A stretch of DNA of 64,000 nucleotides, from assembly GCA_029851415.1 (NCBI GenBank), contig CM056743.1, forward strand, positions 21,242,905 to 21,306,904. Direction: 5' to 3'. Numbering within the stretch: the first letter of the stretch is position 1; every line of letters begins with the position of its first letter. This DNA comes from Eretmocerus hayati (taxonomy: Eukaryota > Arthropoda > Insecta > Hymenoptera > Aphelinidae). The translations under genes were made by a program, and so were the position numbers. Below, piece by piece: positions 49,858 to 61,051 of the stretch. Under the pieces are notes generated by a model. The model did no database searches and was not told where the DNA came from. It saw only the letters and a program-made list of their open reading frames with translations.

Positions 49858-50510
49858 AATCCCTATTCATCCATCCACCCATCCACTCACCCACTTACCC
49901 ATTACCCATAAACCATTTATTTTACCAAACTGGAACAAACTGGACCGAACTACACCGAATTAGAACGAACTAAACCGAACTAGACCCTATTACCGCGGTA
50001 TACAAGACGATCGGCACGATAGATCAGCTGATTGTCTCAATGAACCAACTGAAGGGTTGAGTAATTGCTGATCACCAATCACGAATGAGCAGTCAACAGT
50101 CCAAAGTCAACGGTCCGAAGTCAAGAGTCCACCGTCAACAGTCCAACGTCTACAGTCCAGCGTCAACAGCCAGTCCAAATTCAACAGTCCAAAGCCAACT
50201 GTCCAACGTCAACCGTGCAAAGTCAGCAGTCCAAAGTCAACAGTCCAAAGCCCACAGTTCAAAGTCAACTGTCCAACGTGAACTGTCCAACGTCAACAAT
50301 CCAAAGTCAACAGTGGAAAGTCAACGGTTTAAAGTGAACAGTCAACAGTCTTGAGTCAACAGTAGACAGTCAACAATCAACAGCCATCAGTACACAATCA
50401 ACCGTCAATTATCATTGCCACGCCCACCACGACACACCAACCTACCCAGCCACCCGACCACACACTCACCCCCCACCCCATCCACCTATCACACTTCACC
50501 CCTTCCGCAT
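49858..50510. repeat. Block of simple and minisatellite repeats
   Basis: Consecutive strand-asymmetric, C- and A-rich repeats: CCATCCA/CCCA tracts (49858-49915), about 10-bp units of the GAACTAGACC type (49930-49990), a 14-bp-like minisatellite (50088-50400) and a CCAC-rich tract (50430-50510). G is scarce in the flanking CCCA and CCAC tracts. Confidence 0.8.
50088..50400. repeat. Minisatellite of CAACAGTCCAAAGT-type units
   Basis: Roughly 20 degenerate units of about 14 bp in tandem. The 89-residue plus-strand frame here (50085-50354) only translates the repeat and is not called a gene. Confidence 0.9.
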
Positions 50511-50572
50511 AGGCGACCCGATAGGGGAATGTGGGCGGACAAATTTTGGCTGGGCGTTTAATTATTATAATT

Positions 50573-51520
50573 GAGGGGGTGGGTGGAAAAATGGCGTAAC
50601 CGCCATTACGCCCTTTTTCCGGACATCACTTTTTTTGAGCCCCTATATCAAGATCTACCACCCCCCGAAATCCGTTTTTCGTAAGATCTCATAAATCGTC
50701 TGGCAGATAAAAGGGCGCAACCGCCATTACGCCCTTTTATCTGCTCGATAAAAAGGCGTAAGTGCAATGATAGAATGTTAAAATGGCGTAACTGCTATGA
50801 TAAGATGTTAAAAGGGTGTAACTGCTGTGTTATCATTCCAAAAGCAGGGCTTCATTTTTCGCTCAGCCCAGCAGGATTTGGAAAAAGGGCTTAAGTACCT
50901 GAAGGAAAAGATTTAAAAGGGCGTAATTACTCTGTAACAGGGCGTAAGTGAGGGCGGATCTGGGAAAAGGGCCTTATTACCGAGGAAAAATTTTATCAAA
51001 ATTCTCCATAGCCTGGAAATGCTTTTCCACCTAATATAACGATGAAAACATGTTGTTTTACTTTCAAATTGGGTGTTTTCACCCTTCCCTAGTGAAAAAA
51101 TGTCTCGTCATTCTCACACGACTGATGGAAGCTTTTCGTGTCCATAGAACCGTGGAGCATGATTCGAACCACCCCCTAGCAATCAGATATCTTTTAAAAC
51201 ATGCCCAGGAACACTATCAAAAAATTTGGAGACGATTGGACTTGATCGCGAGATTTAATTCCACTTATTGTGAGGAAGAAAGACCGAAATTTGACCCTGT
51301 GTTCGGAAAAGGGTATAATAGCATTTTTTGAAATTGCTGAAAAAGCTCGAAATCAAATTCCATCCCCCGGCTCGGGTTGGGCTATTTCGAAAATGCTATC
51401 TTCTTCGAAATAAGTAAGCTCAACTCGTCCAATTATGTCTCTTGCGGTTTCTATTAAGTTTTTATTGATTTTCTCAAAATGACCATTTTGCAGTTACGCC
51501 CTTTTTCCACCCAACCCCTC
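50573..51520. mobile_element. Unnamed DNA element family, copy B
   Basis: A 948-bp element with inverted termini GAGGGGGTGGGTGGAAAAA and GAGGGGTTGGGTGGAAAAA and identical AATT flanks (50569-50572, 51521-51524), a clean 4-bp duplication. Many internal AAAGGGCGTAA-type motifs lie in both orientations. It lacks the insertions found in copy A and so shows the ancestral layout. Confidence 0.8.
51050..51331 (+). CDS. Hypothetical ORF shared by both copies of the unnamed element family
   Basis: Open frame of 93 residues, the counterpart of 9985-10263 in copy A. No known domain recognised. If real it is a small element-encoded protein; if not, it is a fortuitous frame in conserved DNA. Non-conservative changes are few, and both copies are free of stops across the whole aligned frame. 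Confidence 0.3.
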   Translation: MLFYFQIGCFHPSLVKKCLVILTRLMEAFRVHRTVEHDSNHPLAIRYLLKHAQEHYQKIWRRLDLIARFNSTYCEEERPKFDPVFGKGYNSIF

Positions 51521-51764
51521 AATTGGCTTGGTTCACATCTAACTGGTCTATAACATCTTGGAAAAAAACAGTATTGTCTAGGAAGAAGGCATTGTCTTGC
51601 TTCTTTCCTTTACCATGCCAGTTGTCAAGGTGGATGGAATATTGCTGCCGGCATCCGAAAAAATGGATTTTCCCCAATAAAATTTGACTTCATTGCATGA
51701 TGAATTCTGACGTCAGAGCGAATTGGATGATTTACGGAAATACCTCTCCCCGTTGCACAACCAT

Positions 51765-52070
51765 CCCGTGTAAAAATGATTTCATGGGGTCCACATGTTA
51801 AAAACATGTGAACCACATGTGAGGAACATTTAGCACCCACATGTGGCTATTGACACGAATCCACATGCGGACAACATGAGGATTGCGTGAGGCCGAGCTG
51901 TGATATGCATGTTTCATGTGGAAATGATATGGTGGAGATATTTTATGGAGCCGATGTGGAAAACGTATGGATTATGGTAAGGAAAAGATGTGGAATTCGT
52001 GTAGTTTTGCAAAATCAACCATTTACAGAAGCTCAATGAGCCCGAGGAGCTCGGGAGTCATTTTAGATAT
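51765..52070. repeat. Left terminal inverted repeat of 10-kb element
   Basis: 306 bp, inverted relative to 61481-61786, with about four mismatches seen. It contains several CACATG half-sites, including two full CACATGTG palindromes, and ends inside at CATTTTAGATAT. Confidence 0.92.
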
Positions 52071-52127
52071 CATTTTAGATATTGTTCGAATGAATATATC
52101 TTTGTTTAGATGACTTAGAAATTTTCA

Positions 52128-52133
52128 TTTATT
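52128..52133 (-). promoter_or_regulatory. Polyadenylation signal overlapping the transposase stop codon
   Basis: On the minus strand the stop TAA sits inside AATAAA, a compact arrangement common in transposons. Confidence 0.6.
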
Positions 52134-54624
52134 CAGTTTCTTCAAAATTCGTTGGTTCAATTACATACAACGTGTCTCTCACAATAATATGGAAGCAAAC
52201 TGTTCCGAGTTCACCCAATCTAATAACATCGTAGTAGTCAGATACCGATTTCTTACATGTGAATATCGTTGGCACGTACATCTGAGCTAAACTGCAATAG
52301 AATGCTGGTTGCTTCTCATATTTTCCAATAATTGCAAATGATTCACAATCTTGACAAAATTCTTTGACATTAGAATCGCAAACCTTTATGAGCTTGACTA
52401 TTTTGCCGATTTTCTTATGGCCATCTTTATCATAAATACAATAGGAGGAACAAGTTTTTTTGTTATGAGAATTGGAATCAGTTTCATAGAACATTTTGTT
52501 TTTCATCAATTTTTTGAACTGATAACAGATTTTTCCACGGATGTCTACTGGAAACGAATTGCGTATGCTCTCCGGAACACTATGCATCTTCTCAATCCTT
52601 CCAATACAAAAAACGTTGTCCATAATACGAGTTAGCTTACTTCGGTGCGTGCCAGACTTTTCAAGTTTCGAACAAAATTTGTATGCATCACTCTCCTTGT
52701 CTAAATATCGCTCTTTCAAGTCAGTAGAACTCAGGAAATTCGAAACAGCTGACATTATTTGTAGCTGAGCATACCTCGTACCATGCACAAAACTCTTGAG
52801 GATTCCATTGAGACTTTCGAATGGGAAACAAGATGTAACCCACAGAGGTCCGAATTTTCTCACAGAATCCGACAAATGAAGTAGAAGATGAATATTGCTC
52901 GAACAGTTTTTAAGACCATAGAGTAACTGAAATCTTGATACATATTCTTTGAGAACTTTCTGAGCAGTCGCTAAGTTTTCTTCACTAATACTCGATGCAT
53001 TCAAAATAGTAAGACCGAGCACCAGTAAAATGTGATGTTCTAAATACTGCTTTCCCATAATATCACACAAGAGTGGTAAACTGCAATAGTACAAGAACGT
53101 TTTGAATTCATTCGCTTTCAAGTAAGAGAATTCACTCACAGGTCGCAGAATTCTGGGTATAAAGGATGGAGGCCTCAAAGCACGAATCCTGGCATTCATC
53201 AAATGGTAATAACCAAATAGAGAGCCTGATACTTTGCGAAAAGTGATATGGAACCAGATCCGGACCAACTGCTTTGTGACCCCCTCATACCCACAATGCA
53301 TTATATCCACAGCGGTGGAAATAATGTAATTGAGAACGAAGAGCCGAAAAATTGAGGGTCCTTTCACACCACATTTGGACGTTCCAGAGTTGACGGCATC
53401 GACAGCCTGACGCTCTGTTTGTTCTTGCGTTCGCAAATCCAGGTTCTCTTGATATGGATATACTCTCTTGTTGCCTTTTTTTTTCGGGTCGAATTTTTTT
53501 GAAGCAATCTTACAAACAGCGCATCCGTGGAGGGAGTTGTGCTGTTTTAGATTGAGGAATAGACATTTTGCCAGTTGATCACAGGTGCCGGAGATGATCA
53601 TCATCCTTATATTCTCCATCGTTTCTCTGCCGTGAATTTTCATCATGACTCCTTGGTATAAATTTCGCAGTTCATCCTCAAAAACACCCAAGAACATGCA
53701 CGGATTCGGTTTAGTATATCCAAACCATAGACCAGCAAAGATGACATTCTCTTTCTTGAATCTCTCTGAGTACGGGAGCTCGTTGATCACAAAATATACT
53801 GGCCAGATGTTGAACTTTGATGACTTGAATAAAGCCACGCCATCTGTGTTCCACATCAATGTCAAGTTTGTGATAAGATCAGCAAATCGAAGACGGATAT
53901 ATTTGTAAATATCACCGTCATAGATATCCTCGTAGTTGTCCCCTTGCTGTTTGGTCCGCGAGAATCTATGTTCCAGCATTTCAAAGAACCCTGGTCTATT
54001 GAGCATTTTTTGAATTTGTGATACTATGGACATTTCTATAAAATAGTTTACGTCGTCTTTTGAATTGCAATGTGGACAGAATTCGATATCCAACTTTTTC
54101 CCGCATGCACAGCAGTAGAAATGACGTTTTAGTGGCAGTTCAACTTTAGCAAAAAATTTTTTGAATTTGTATAGAGTTTTCAAACAATTATTGGGTTTAG
54201 GGCAATGCAAAGATATTAATTCGAGGATGGCGGCTAGGAGCACTCCAGGCACTTTGAATCTTATGCAGAGATTCATGATGGCTAAAACACTCTCTATCAC
54301 TTTCAAAGGAGCACCATGGTAGAGTGGTTTTTTAGCCTCCTGCCCGAACGAATCCTCATCTGCTTCATCTTCATCCGAGCTGGATTCATCACCCTGTTCA
54401 GAATCACTACTCTCTTCATTCGGATCTCTCTCCGAAATACAATCAAAATATTCATCTTCGTCATCATCAGAGCTTCCGTCACTTTCATTTGATTCGGCAT
54501 CCGACGAACTAGCGTGACTTGCAGCTTCTTGATCATCGGTCGTTTGATCATCACTGTGTGAAACTGTTTCTGGAGCTGGAGAGACGGACAAAATATTCTT
54601 AATGATCATGGATATATTGGGCAA
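52129..54624 (-). CDS. TNP2-like (Transposase_21/CMC group) transposase, main exon
   Basis: An open frame of 831 codons with no stop. Residues 15-95 are acidic and serine-rich, probably disordered. A CxxC zinc ribbon follows (C171/C174 with C183/C186). The core resembles the RNase-H-like catalytic domain of CACTA TNP2 transposases: TDG with D261, then FNIWPVYFVINELP; GTCDQ with D349; VDIMH with D440; and SCFPFESLNG with E603. Candidate catalytic acids are D261, D349 and E603, by position only. Similar proteins occur in fish, cnidarians and other animals. The nominal first codon (TTG at 54624) is not a good start. The protein more likely begins in the exon at 56518-56731, spliced here at an acceptor such as CTCTCCAG near 54587. 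The TAA stop overlaps an AATAAA signal. Confidence 0.85.
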   Translation of the reverse strand: MPNISMIIKNILSVSPAPETVSHSDDQTTDDQEAASHASSSDAESNESDGSSDDDEDEYFDCISERDPNEESSDSEQGDESSSDEDEADEDSFGQEAKKPLYHGAPLKVIESVLAIMNLCIRFKVPGVLLAAILELISLHCPKPNNCLKTLYKFKKFFAKVELPLKRHFYCCACGKKLDIEFCPHCNSKDDVNYFIEMSIVSQIQKMLNRPGFFEMLEHRFSRTKQQGDNYEDIYDGDIYKYIRLRFADLITNLTLMWNTDGVALFKSSKFNIWPVYFVINELPYSERFKKENVIFAGLWFGYTKPNPCMFLGVFEDELRNLYQGVMMKIHGRETMENIRMMIISGTCDQLAKCLFLNLKQHNSLHGCAVCKIASKKFDPKKKGNKRVYPYQENLDLRTQEQTERQAVDAVNSGTSKCGVKGPSIFRLFVLNYIISTAVDIMHCGYEGVTKQLVRIWFHITFRKVSGSLFGYYHLMNARIRALRPPSFIPRILRPVSEFSYLKANEFKTFLYYCSLPLLCDIMGKQYLEHHILLVLGLTILNASSISEENLATAQKVLKEYVSRFQLLYGLKNCSSNIHLLLHLSDSVRKFGPLWVTSCFPFESLNGILKSFVHGTRYAQLQIMSAVSNFLSSTDLKERYLDKESDAYKFCSKLEKSGTHRSKLTRIMDNVFCIGRIEKMHSVPESIRNSFPVDIRGKICYQFKKLMKNKMFYETDSNSHNKKTCSSYCIYDKDGHKKIGKIVKLIKVCDSNVKEFCQDCESFAIIGKYEKQPAFYCSLAQMYVPTIFTCKKSVSDYYDVIRLGELGTVCFHIIVRDTLYVIEPTNFEETE

Positions 54625-56517
54625 TACAATTCACTCATTCTATACATAATATATGCGCCATCTCAGAGCATTTCGCGGAATGCTGTCACCAGAGGGGGGG
54701 GGGGTCTGGGAATATTCCAAGAAATTTTTTTCTATGGAACTATGTTGAGATAGTAGAAATGAAAAAATATATATATATATATATACATGAAACCTTCATA
54801 CCCTAAGCTTCTTGAAACTATTTTTGAAAATCATGGCTGCGACTAGACTCGACTCTTATGACACATTACGCGCGTTTTCTTCGCAAAGACTAGTACCTCG
54901 AAGGAAAAATTTGTTCAAGTCCAGTAATTGAGCCTGGCGTTTTCTAGGAGCAATTCCGTGAGAATTTATTTTAGCAATTTCTGGGCCTTCTAGTGATCTA
55001 GCTCTCACAATAAATACGATAATCGACTCCTACTAATGGTAATTCCAAAGGTCTCAAAATAGTTTACAATTCGATCACTGGCAAGAGTCCATCATTGTAA
55101 TTTCCATAGGAGTTACAGTCAATACAAGTTGAGCCTTTGAGCTCAACCAACAAAGATTAATTCATCCCTTCGACCGGAAACCTGTACAGATATGTCTTTC
55201 AATAAAAGTGCTATCAACTCGAATAATAATATGCATGGGAAACTCAATTCTCGATTTCATTAAGCCAATTTGAAATATCCCGATTCGACTTTTTTTCAAT
55301 CACAACATAGACATGACTCATATATGCTACCGTCTCATATATGCTCAGATGAAAACATACACAACCCACGTCTTTTAGTGATTTCTTGCAAAAAGTCAGA
55401 AAAGGTTGTTCCGAATCGGCTCGATAAAGTCGACAATAGAATACCCCACCCAGGTAATCGTCCCAGTTTTACTTGTATCGAGGAACATACTCGCACTGGT
55501 TTGAGGTAGATAAATAAACGATTGTTGCAAATTGAATTCAAAGGTTGGCATTTTTGCAAAATGCTCAATGTGTATCGACTATAGCTCATATGAAAAGTAC
55601 ATGAATCAACTCTTATTAGTGATCCGACTTTAGGTTTTTTCAAGACCTTTAAAATGACTGTTAATAAAAGTTGATTCTCATTTCTGGTAGGGACCAGATA
55701 ACTTTCAAAAGGTCCAGAAATTAGTAGAATTTGTTTTCGAAAATAGTTCCTGGGAATTGCTAGGCTCAATAATCAGTTTTGAACAATTATTTCGTCGGAA
55801 GTACTAATCTCAGTGGAGAAAATGCACCCAAGTGCGTCAAAATAAGTCGAGTCTAGTTCTAGTCGAGGAGCTATGATTTAAAAAAAATAGGCCAAAAATT
55901 GGGCATTTCTGGGCCTTGGGGCCAATAGAAGGTTCCATAAAGTCCTAATTGAGAACTTCTGTAGCATTCAAAAATAGAACTAAAATAGGTAAACATTTTG
56001 GAATTTTTTAAAGACCCCCTGGTGATGGCAATCCGTGAAACGCTCCAAAATGGTCCATTTCTGTTGATTAGATAAAGATATACCGTAACAGAGTGCGTAC
56101 GAGATTTTCGACGTCGTAAAAGAACTGTAACGCGCGCGCTGAATCAAGTTTTCACAGAGGAGTTGCTTTCGCGAATCAATTTGTATACTACCTCACTGTG
56201 CGTGCAAAGCGCCAAGTTTTGCATTGCTACTGATGGAAATTTGACAGAATTTCCGAGGTGAACATGATGTATCTGTATCTTGCATCGGTATGTGAAGCTC
56301 TCTTTCTGTGAGTTTACATAAATAGTTACCAAGTTTTTTTTACATGGAATGGAGGGATAAGGCTTTTGGAGTATTCGTGTATCAAAGAGTTGTAAGACTG
56401 GTGTTCCATCGGAAGAAAGACTGAAATATGCTCTTAATTGCTGTGTCAACAGATTTTCCCATGAGCGAAGATGATTCAATGCTAAAAATTAGGCACAATG
56501 AGAGATGTAATAATAAC
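54625..56517 (-). other. Probable intron(s) of the transposase gene
   Basis: No strong domain-bearing frame. A minus-strand open stretch at 56144-56481 could be a coding exon, in phase with exon 1, but the implied intron would be only 36 bp, so its status is unresolved. A short (AT)n tract lies near 54767-54784 and a G10 run near 54695. Confidence 0.4.
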
Positions 56518-56731
56518 CTTGTCGTATCAACATGCGACGAGCAACAAACTTGAGTTTTTTATTAGTTGGCCTAGGAGTACTCTCAGAGTCACTATCCGCA
56601 CTTCGTTCATTTTCGCTATTTTCTTCGTCGTCTTCTTCTGAGTCACTAGGGATGTGCTGCTGAATCTGTTTCTTCCGGCGACATTTTGTAGATCTTGAAC
56701 ATTCAAAGAAAGACTTCGTTCTTTTCGGCAT
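56518..56731 (-). CDS. Transposase gene, probable first coding exon
   Basis: Starts with ATG at 56731 (MPKRTKSFFECSRSTKCRRK) and runs 71 codons plus one base to a donor G|GTTATT. The basic N-terminus, possibly a nuclear localisation signal, is followed by an acidic/serine stretch (DSEEDDEENSENE) like that opening the main exon. The one-base phase fits the CTCTCCAG acceptor near 54587, so exon 1 can join the main exon directly. The coding product in this version is about 890 residues. The join is inferred. Confidence 0.65.
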
Positions 56732-56933
56732 TTCTCAAAAAACTCATGTGCGAGAGTAAAGTAATCAAAAAATGAGTTCGTTCAATGTTTTGGTGTGGAA
56801 TAGTAAATATTTTTAAGTCTTAATCATTGATATATTCACGCAGTTAGGTTGCAACACCTATTGTTTTTGCCGGGGATTAGTGTAAATAAATACATACATT
56901 ACTAACCTCTTAACAGAGCTCTTAACCAGTTTT
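56732..56933. promoter_or_regulatory. Divergent promoter between transposase and BEN-domain genes
   Basis: Only 202 bp separate the two start codons, so both genes must share this AT-rich interval for initiation unless upstream non-coding exons exist. No clear TATA box was assigned. Confidence 0.5.
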
Positions 56934-59900
56934 ATGAGCGGATCAGTTTGCAAAATGTATAGTTTGGTACTGTGGAAAACCTCAAAGAAAAGCGGGATTG
57001 TCGAGAGTGATAAAGTGCGAACAAAAAGTGATGGAAAAAAAGAAGCCAAGTCGGGTGACAAGCACTATGCAGTCGTAGTTCTGAAAGAAAGCGGTGAGTT
57101 TTTCTGATCGATCGGAATCGCATGCTATGGTTCACGTATCCAATTCCACGTCTAAGAGTCTCAATCTCCTTCATTAAGAGTATTCTACTCAATTTGATAG
57201 ACAATTTGTGCTGTATCTCCTCATTCATAACCTCAATCATTCATTCTCGTTTAATACTTAGAGTATTATTATTCTGCAATAGTGTACAAGTCTTCGTATG
57301 ATCTCAATTTTCATAGATGATAAAGAATGGTTGGAGTCATTGAGCGTGACTACAAAGGGCGACGTGATCGTTCCTCGAGAAGCTACAAAACCATCAAATA
57401 TCAAAAGTAAACAACAAGCAAATAAGGCTGTGAACGGGAAATCGAAGGCCGCAGACAGAGCCAACAATGCAGCTATGAAGCATTTACTCTGCGCTCCGAA
57501 CGTCTTTTCGTTTCAAGAAGAAAAGCCTCAAAATACAAATCATACAGGTGGTGAAGAACCAGAAGCTACATCAAAGGAGAATGAAACATTCGAAACTACA
57601 AGACGAAACATGGGTCAGACCCTGACAGGTGGTCGCCTCGGCGATGGTTCCGGAGAATTAACTAATAGTTCTTTGAAATGTCCTGTGTGTCATCCTCATT
57701 CGAAAGGTGAGAGCTGCGAATAATCGATCTTCATAATAATAATAATTCATCTTGAGTTGGGTAATATTATACCACTACGACATATCTAATCAAACTAGCA
57801 CACTGCGAGGATTCGTTTTGGCATCAACTGTTACATAACAGCCAGTTCGAGCTTGAAATTGAACCAAAAACTGATCCTTATATCGAGGTTTGTCCAAAAT
57901 TTCAATGAGTTGGAGGTCTATGATTCAAAGATTTGTACCATCGAGCATTGATTGTAATGAAAAAGCAATTCATTCGATATACAGCTAATACTCCAAGTGC
58001 CAGTATTTTTGCTTTCGAAAATATGGAGAAAAGATCCAATCCGAATCGAAGCGAACTCATCGAAATTCTAACATCGGTAATTATCTACTCATCATTTTTT
58101 TAGCTAACTGATGGCTCACTTACCTGGAGTTAGAGAAAACACACTGAAAAATTACTTCACTTCACTCTGAACAGTTTTCAACCAAGTTCGAAATAAAAAT
58201 TTTTTCGGACATGCCACACCTGCGAATTTTCGCGAGGAATATGAATACAGTATTATTAGCGGTCTAGACATCATAATCTTTGAACACTCACATATGTTAG
58301 AGAGTCAGTCTCAAATCAGAGAGCCCTTTCTTCATGGCACAATACAATGCGATGGAATACTCTATTCGACCAATACCAATGACTGCTATCAATAGTTAAG
58401 TTCGGGAAAAAACTGCCAATGTTGGATTCTCACGAACAAATGAAATACTTCCGTTTCAGTTCCGGTTGATGTTGCTGAATTTCTCATGAGTATTGGCGAG
58501 TTCTTGAAATCTCGTCAAATCTGCCTCGAACTATCTCACCCGGACTTTGACAGTACCTTGCAATTGCTAGAAGTTGACAAGGTATAAATCGTAATAATTC
58601 GAAGGTATATTTATTTTGAGATGTATAAAAAATGAACTCTCTCCGTTCTAGTCCAAAACAGCATCTCGAATGAGTGGAAATATCTCAAAGAGCAAGTCGT
58701 CTCTTAACGTGAGTTGAACGATTTAGAGCTGGTGAAATGGTATATCTCGTCACATTTCGAATCATCTAAAAATGTGGTACTTCTTTACAGCTCACAAATG
58801 ATGAAAAAACTGTGCAAAGTGTTGGCACATTACTCTGCCCATCTGACACGGATATGGTGAGCAAAAAATCTCTCGTTTGTTGGCAAGAATCATCAATGAA
58901 ATATGTTTAATGACGGTCCATTTGATTATGATCGTATAGGTCGAGTTGATTGAGAATTCTAGAGTGATGATCAAGGCTACAGACAAATTCGTAATTGACA
59001 GAATGAGTAAAAAGGAACCAAGAGACATGGTTCGAGAATTGTTTCGAAAGATTGTTGGTGAAGATGATCTACTGAGAATGACATGGAGTGGTCGAAGTAA
59101 ACAAAACAATTTCATTGCTATCCCCGAGAAAGAAAGAGTGATAATTCAAGGTACGTGGATTCCAAATAACTGCACAAAACTTGAGTACTTTACAGGTGTT
59201 GAAAACTGGAAATATCTCTGAAATTCTTGTGATACAAACTCGAGTGCTTTTCCATATTCAAAGTCACTTTGTTCAGCCTGAATCACTTTGCAATGATGTA
59301 GACTGTCGTTGCAACCAGATTTATAGATATTTACGCGAATTGAAAATCTCGCTATCTGGAACTATTTTGAGAGAAACTGTGATTTGAAAATAAATCCGGG
59401 TTTTCTAGTCCACAAACTTGACGAGCTCGTAATCATATGACTCATGGAATTCTTTAATACAAGCACTGAATCAACAGTCGAATTGAGTATAGATGTATTT
59501 CGAGTTTGTTTATGGCTGTAGCATCTTGAGAATATTTGGTAAATTCACTATGCCCTCGCATTTGATTGTGACATTCATCTCAACGCGACATGACCAACGG
59601 AGTAAATTCTATTCATGGATGCTAACGCGTATGGTATGATAGCTGAATTTTTGATTCATAAGAGGAATGACAGAGATTTGGGTTGTGGATTCGCTTAGAA
59701 TTCTGGATGTCGACTTCTTTCATTGACAAAGGAAATACACGAATTCTCAAAATCTATCTCTGAAACACTCTCAATGTGAGTTAATTAGATATACATGATA
59801 AATTAATCTACATTCGAAATACATAGGTTTATTATCCCTGCTACTTAGTCACGAAATGATCCTAACTGATTGCGATTTTAACTATTCACAGCGTACGTGG

Positions 59901-60979
59901 AAAACGCCACACACCCAAAATATAGACTGAAGTTCAAAGAATTCAAAGACTGCGTTACGGCTTTCTGCAACCAACTGAGGCAAGATAAGAAAAAGAAAGG
60001 TGACAGCGTAGATGAAAAAAGTAATCTCCTCGAAATCAAGAAGAAAGAAGGGAATGAAATAAGAAATGAAGATAATTCCAAATCTGAGAAGGGAGAAGTC
60101 AGCGGAGAAGATTTGTCAAGTGAAGACTCAAGCACCGAGTGTTGGAGAAAAAAGAAAACCACTACTAAGTCATCAAATAATAATGATACGGAGAGATTCC
60201 GAAAGACTGATAAGAAAAGAAGGAAAAGATCAAGTGCCAGCTCTTCAGATAGTGAGCAAGAAGGTGAAGATCCCGGAGAAGACGGTCCGATCATTGAACA
60301 TGAAGATTCATCAAACGGTAATTCTAATAAAATCAATGAGAAGGAGCTCTCGAGTGAGGAAAACAAGATTGATTCGAACGACGACTGCAAAGGACAATCA
60401 AATAACCTAAACGATATGAAAAACACCGAAGATCAAGACATTGCATCAGTCGCAAGTTTTGTCGACGGGGAGAGCTTGTCCCTCGACGTGCAACTTATTT
60501 CACCGAAACAGACTACAGAGTCTCATAACTCTCGTGCGGTCAATCCACAGGGGAAACTGGATATGAGTGAAACTAATCGGGTAAGAGCCAGTCAGGGCTT
60601 CATGAGCTCATGTCAACCATTTCGCTACGAAAAAGCCAGAGATACTGACGGAAATCTGAAGGGAAATAGTGCAAAATCTGACTCCGGAATATTGCCATCG
60701 AAATTTCTCACAGGAAAAACTATCGAGAAAGGTCTTGGTTGTGAAAATGATTACCGTGACGTGAATTTTGTACAAGAAACTGAGCAACATGCCAGGAAGC
60801 AACATTCTCGGAGATCGAATTCTGCAAGTCCTCATAAGGCCAAGAAACGCAATAGATCTCGAAGTCGATCAAGGTCAACTTCGAGGAAAAGACACCATCG
60901 TCATCATCGCCGTCATAAGTCATCTCACCACTCCAAGAAATCGAAGAAAAGCCATCGTCGAAGCCGATCGAGAGACTAA
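56934..60979 (+). CDS. Transposon-borne BEN-domain protein with acidic and arginine-serine-rich tail
   Basis: Predicted exons: 56934-57093, 57317-57706, 57799-57887, 57966-58076, 58175-58249, 58301-58394, 58460-58581, 58652-58708, 58791-58856, 58940-59150 and 59892-60979. All introns are GT-AG and the phases agree, giving about 820 residues. Exons 1-3 and 7-11 are strong; the exon 4 acceptor and exons 5-6 borders are less certain. The BEN domain lies at about residues 389-490 (VRELFRKIV, LRMTWSGRSKQNNF, then YVENATHPKYRLKFKEFKDC after a 741-bp intron). BEN domains bind DNA and join chromatin complexes. After it come an acidic Ser/Glu/Asp-rich part and a C-terminal RS/His/Lys-rich tail like those of splicing-factor SR proteins. 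It starts 202 bp from the transposase and lies inside the same terminal repeats, so it moves with the element. It may bind the ends, silence or protect the element, or be a captured host gene; none is proved. Confidence 0.8.
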
Positions 60980-61045
60980 TGAAATGTCTACATTATCCTT
61001 GATTCTTGTTAAGTTCATTGTATTATCTGGTTTGTTTTTCAATGA

Positions 61046-61051
61046 AATAAA
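61046..61051 (+). promoter_or_regulatory. Polyadenylation signal of BEN-domain gene
   Basis: AATAAA lies about 66 bp after the TAA stop at 60979 and inside the element. Confidence 0.6.

Noticed and set aside
50085..50354. 89-residue Ser/Gln/Asn-rich frame
   Set aside because: Pure translation of a 14-bp-type minisatellite.
59878..60426. Minus-strand 182-residue frame
   Set aside because: It is the antisense of the acidic part of the BEN gene's last exon; its Ser/Leu/Phe-rich composition mirrors that repeat-like coding.
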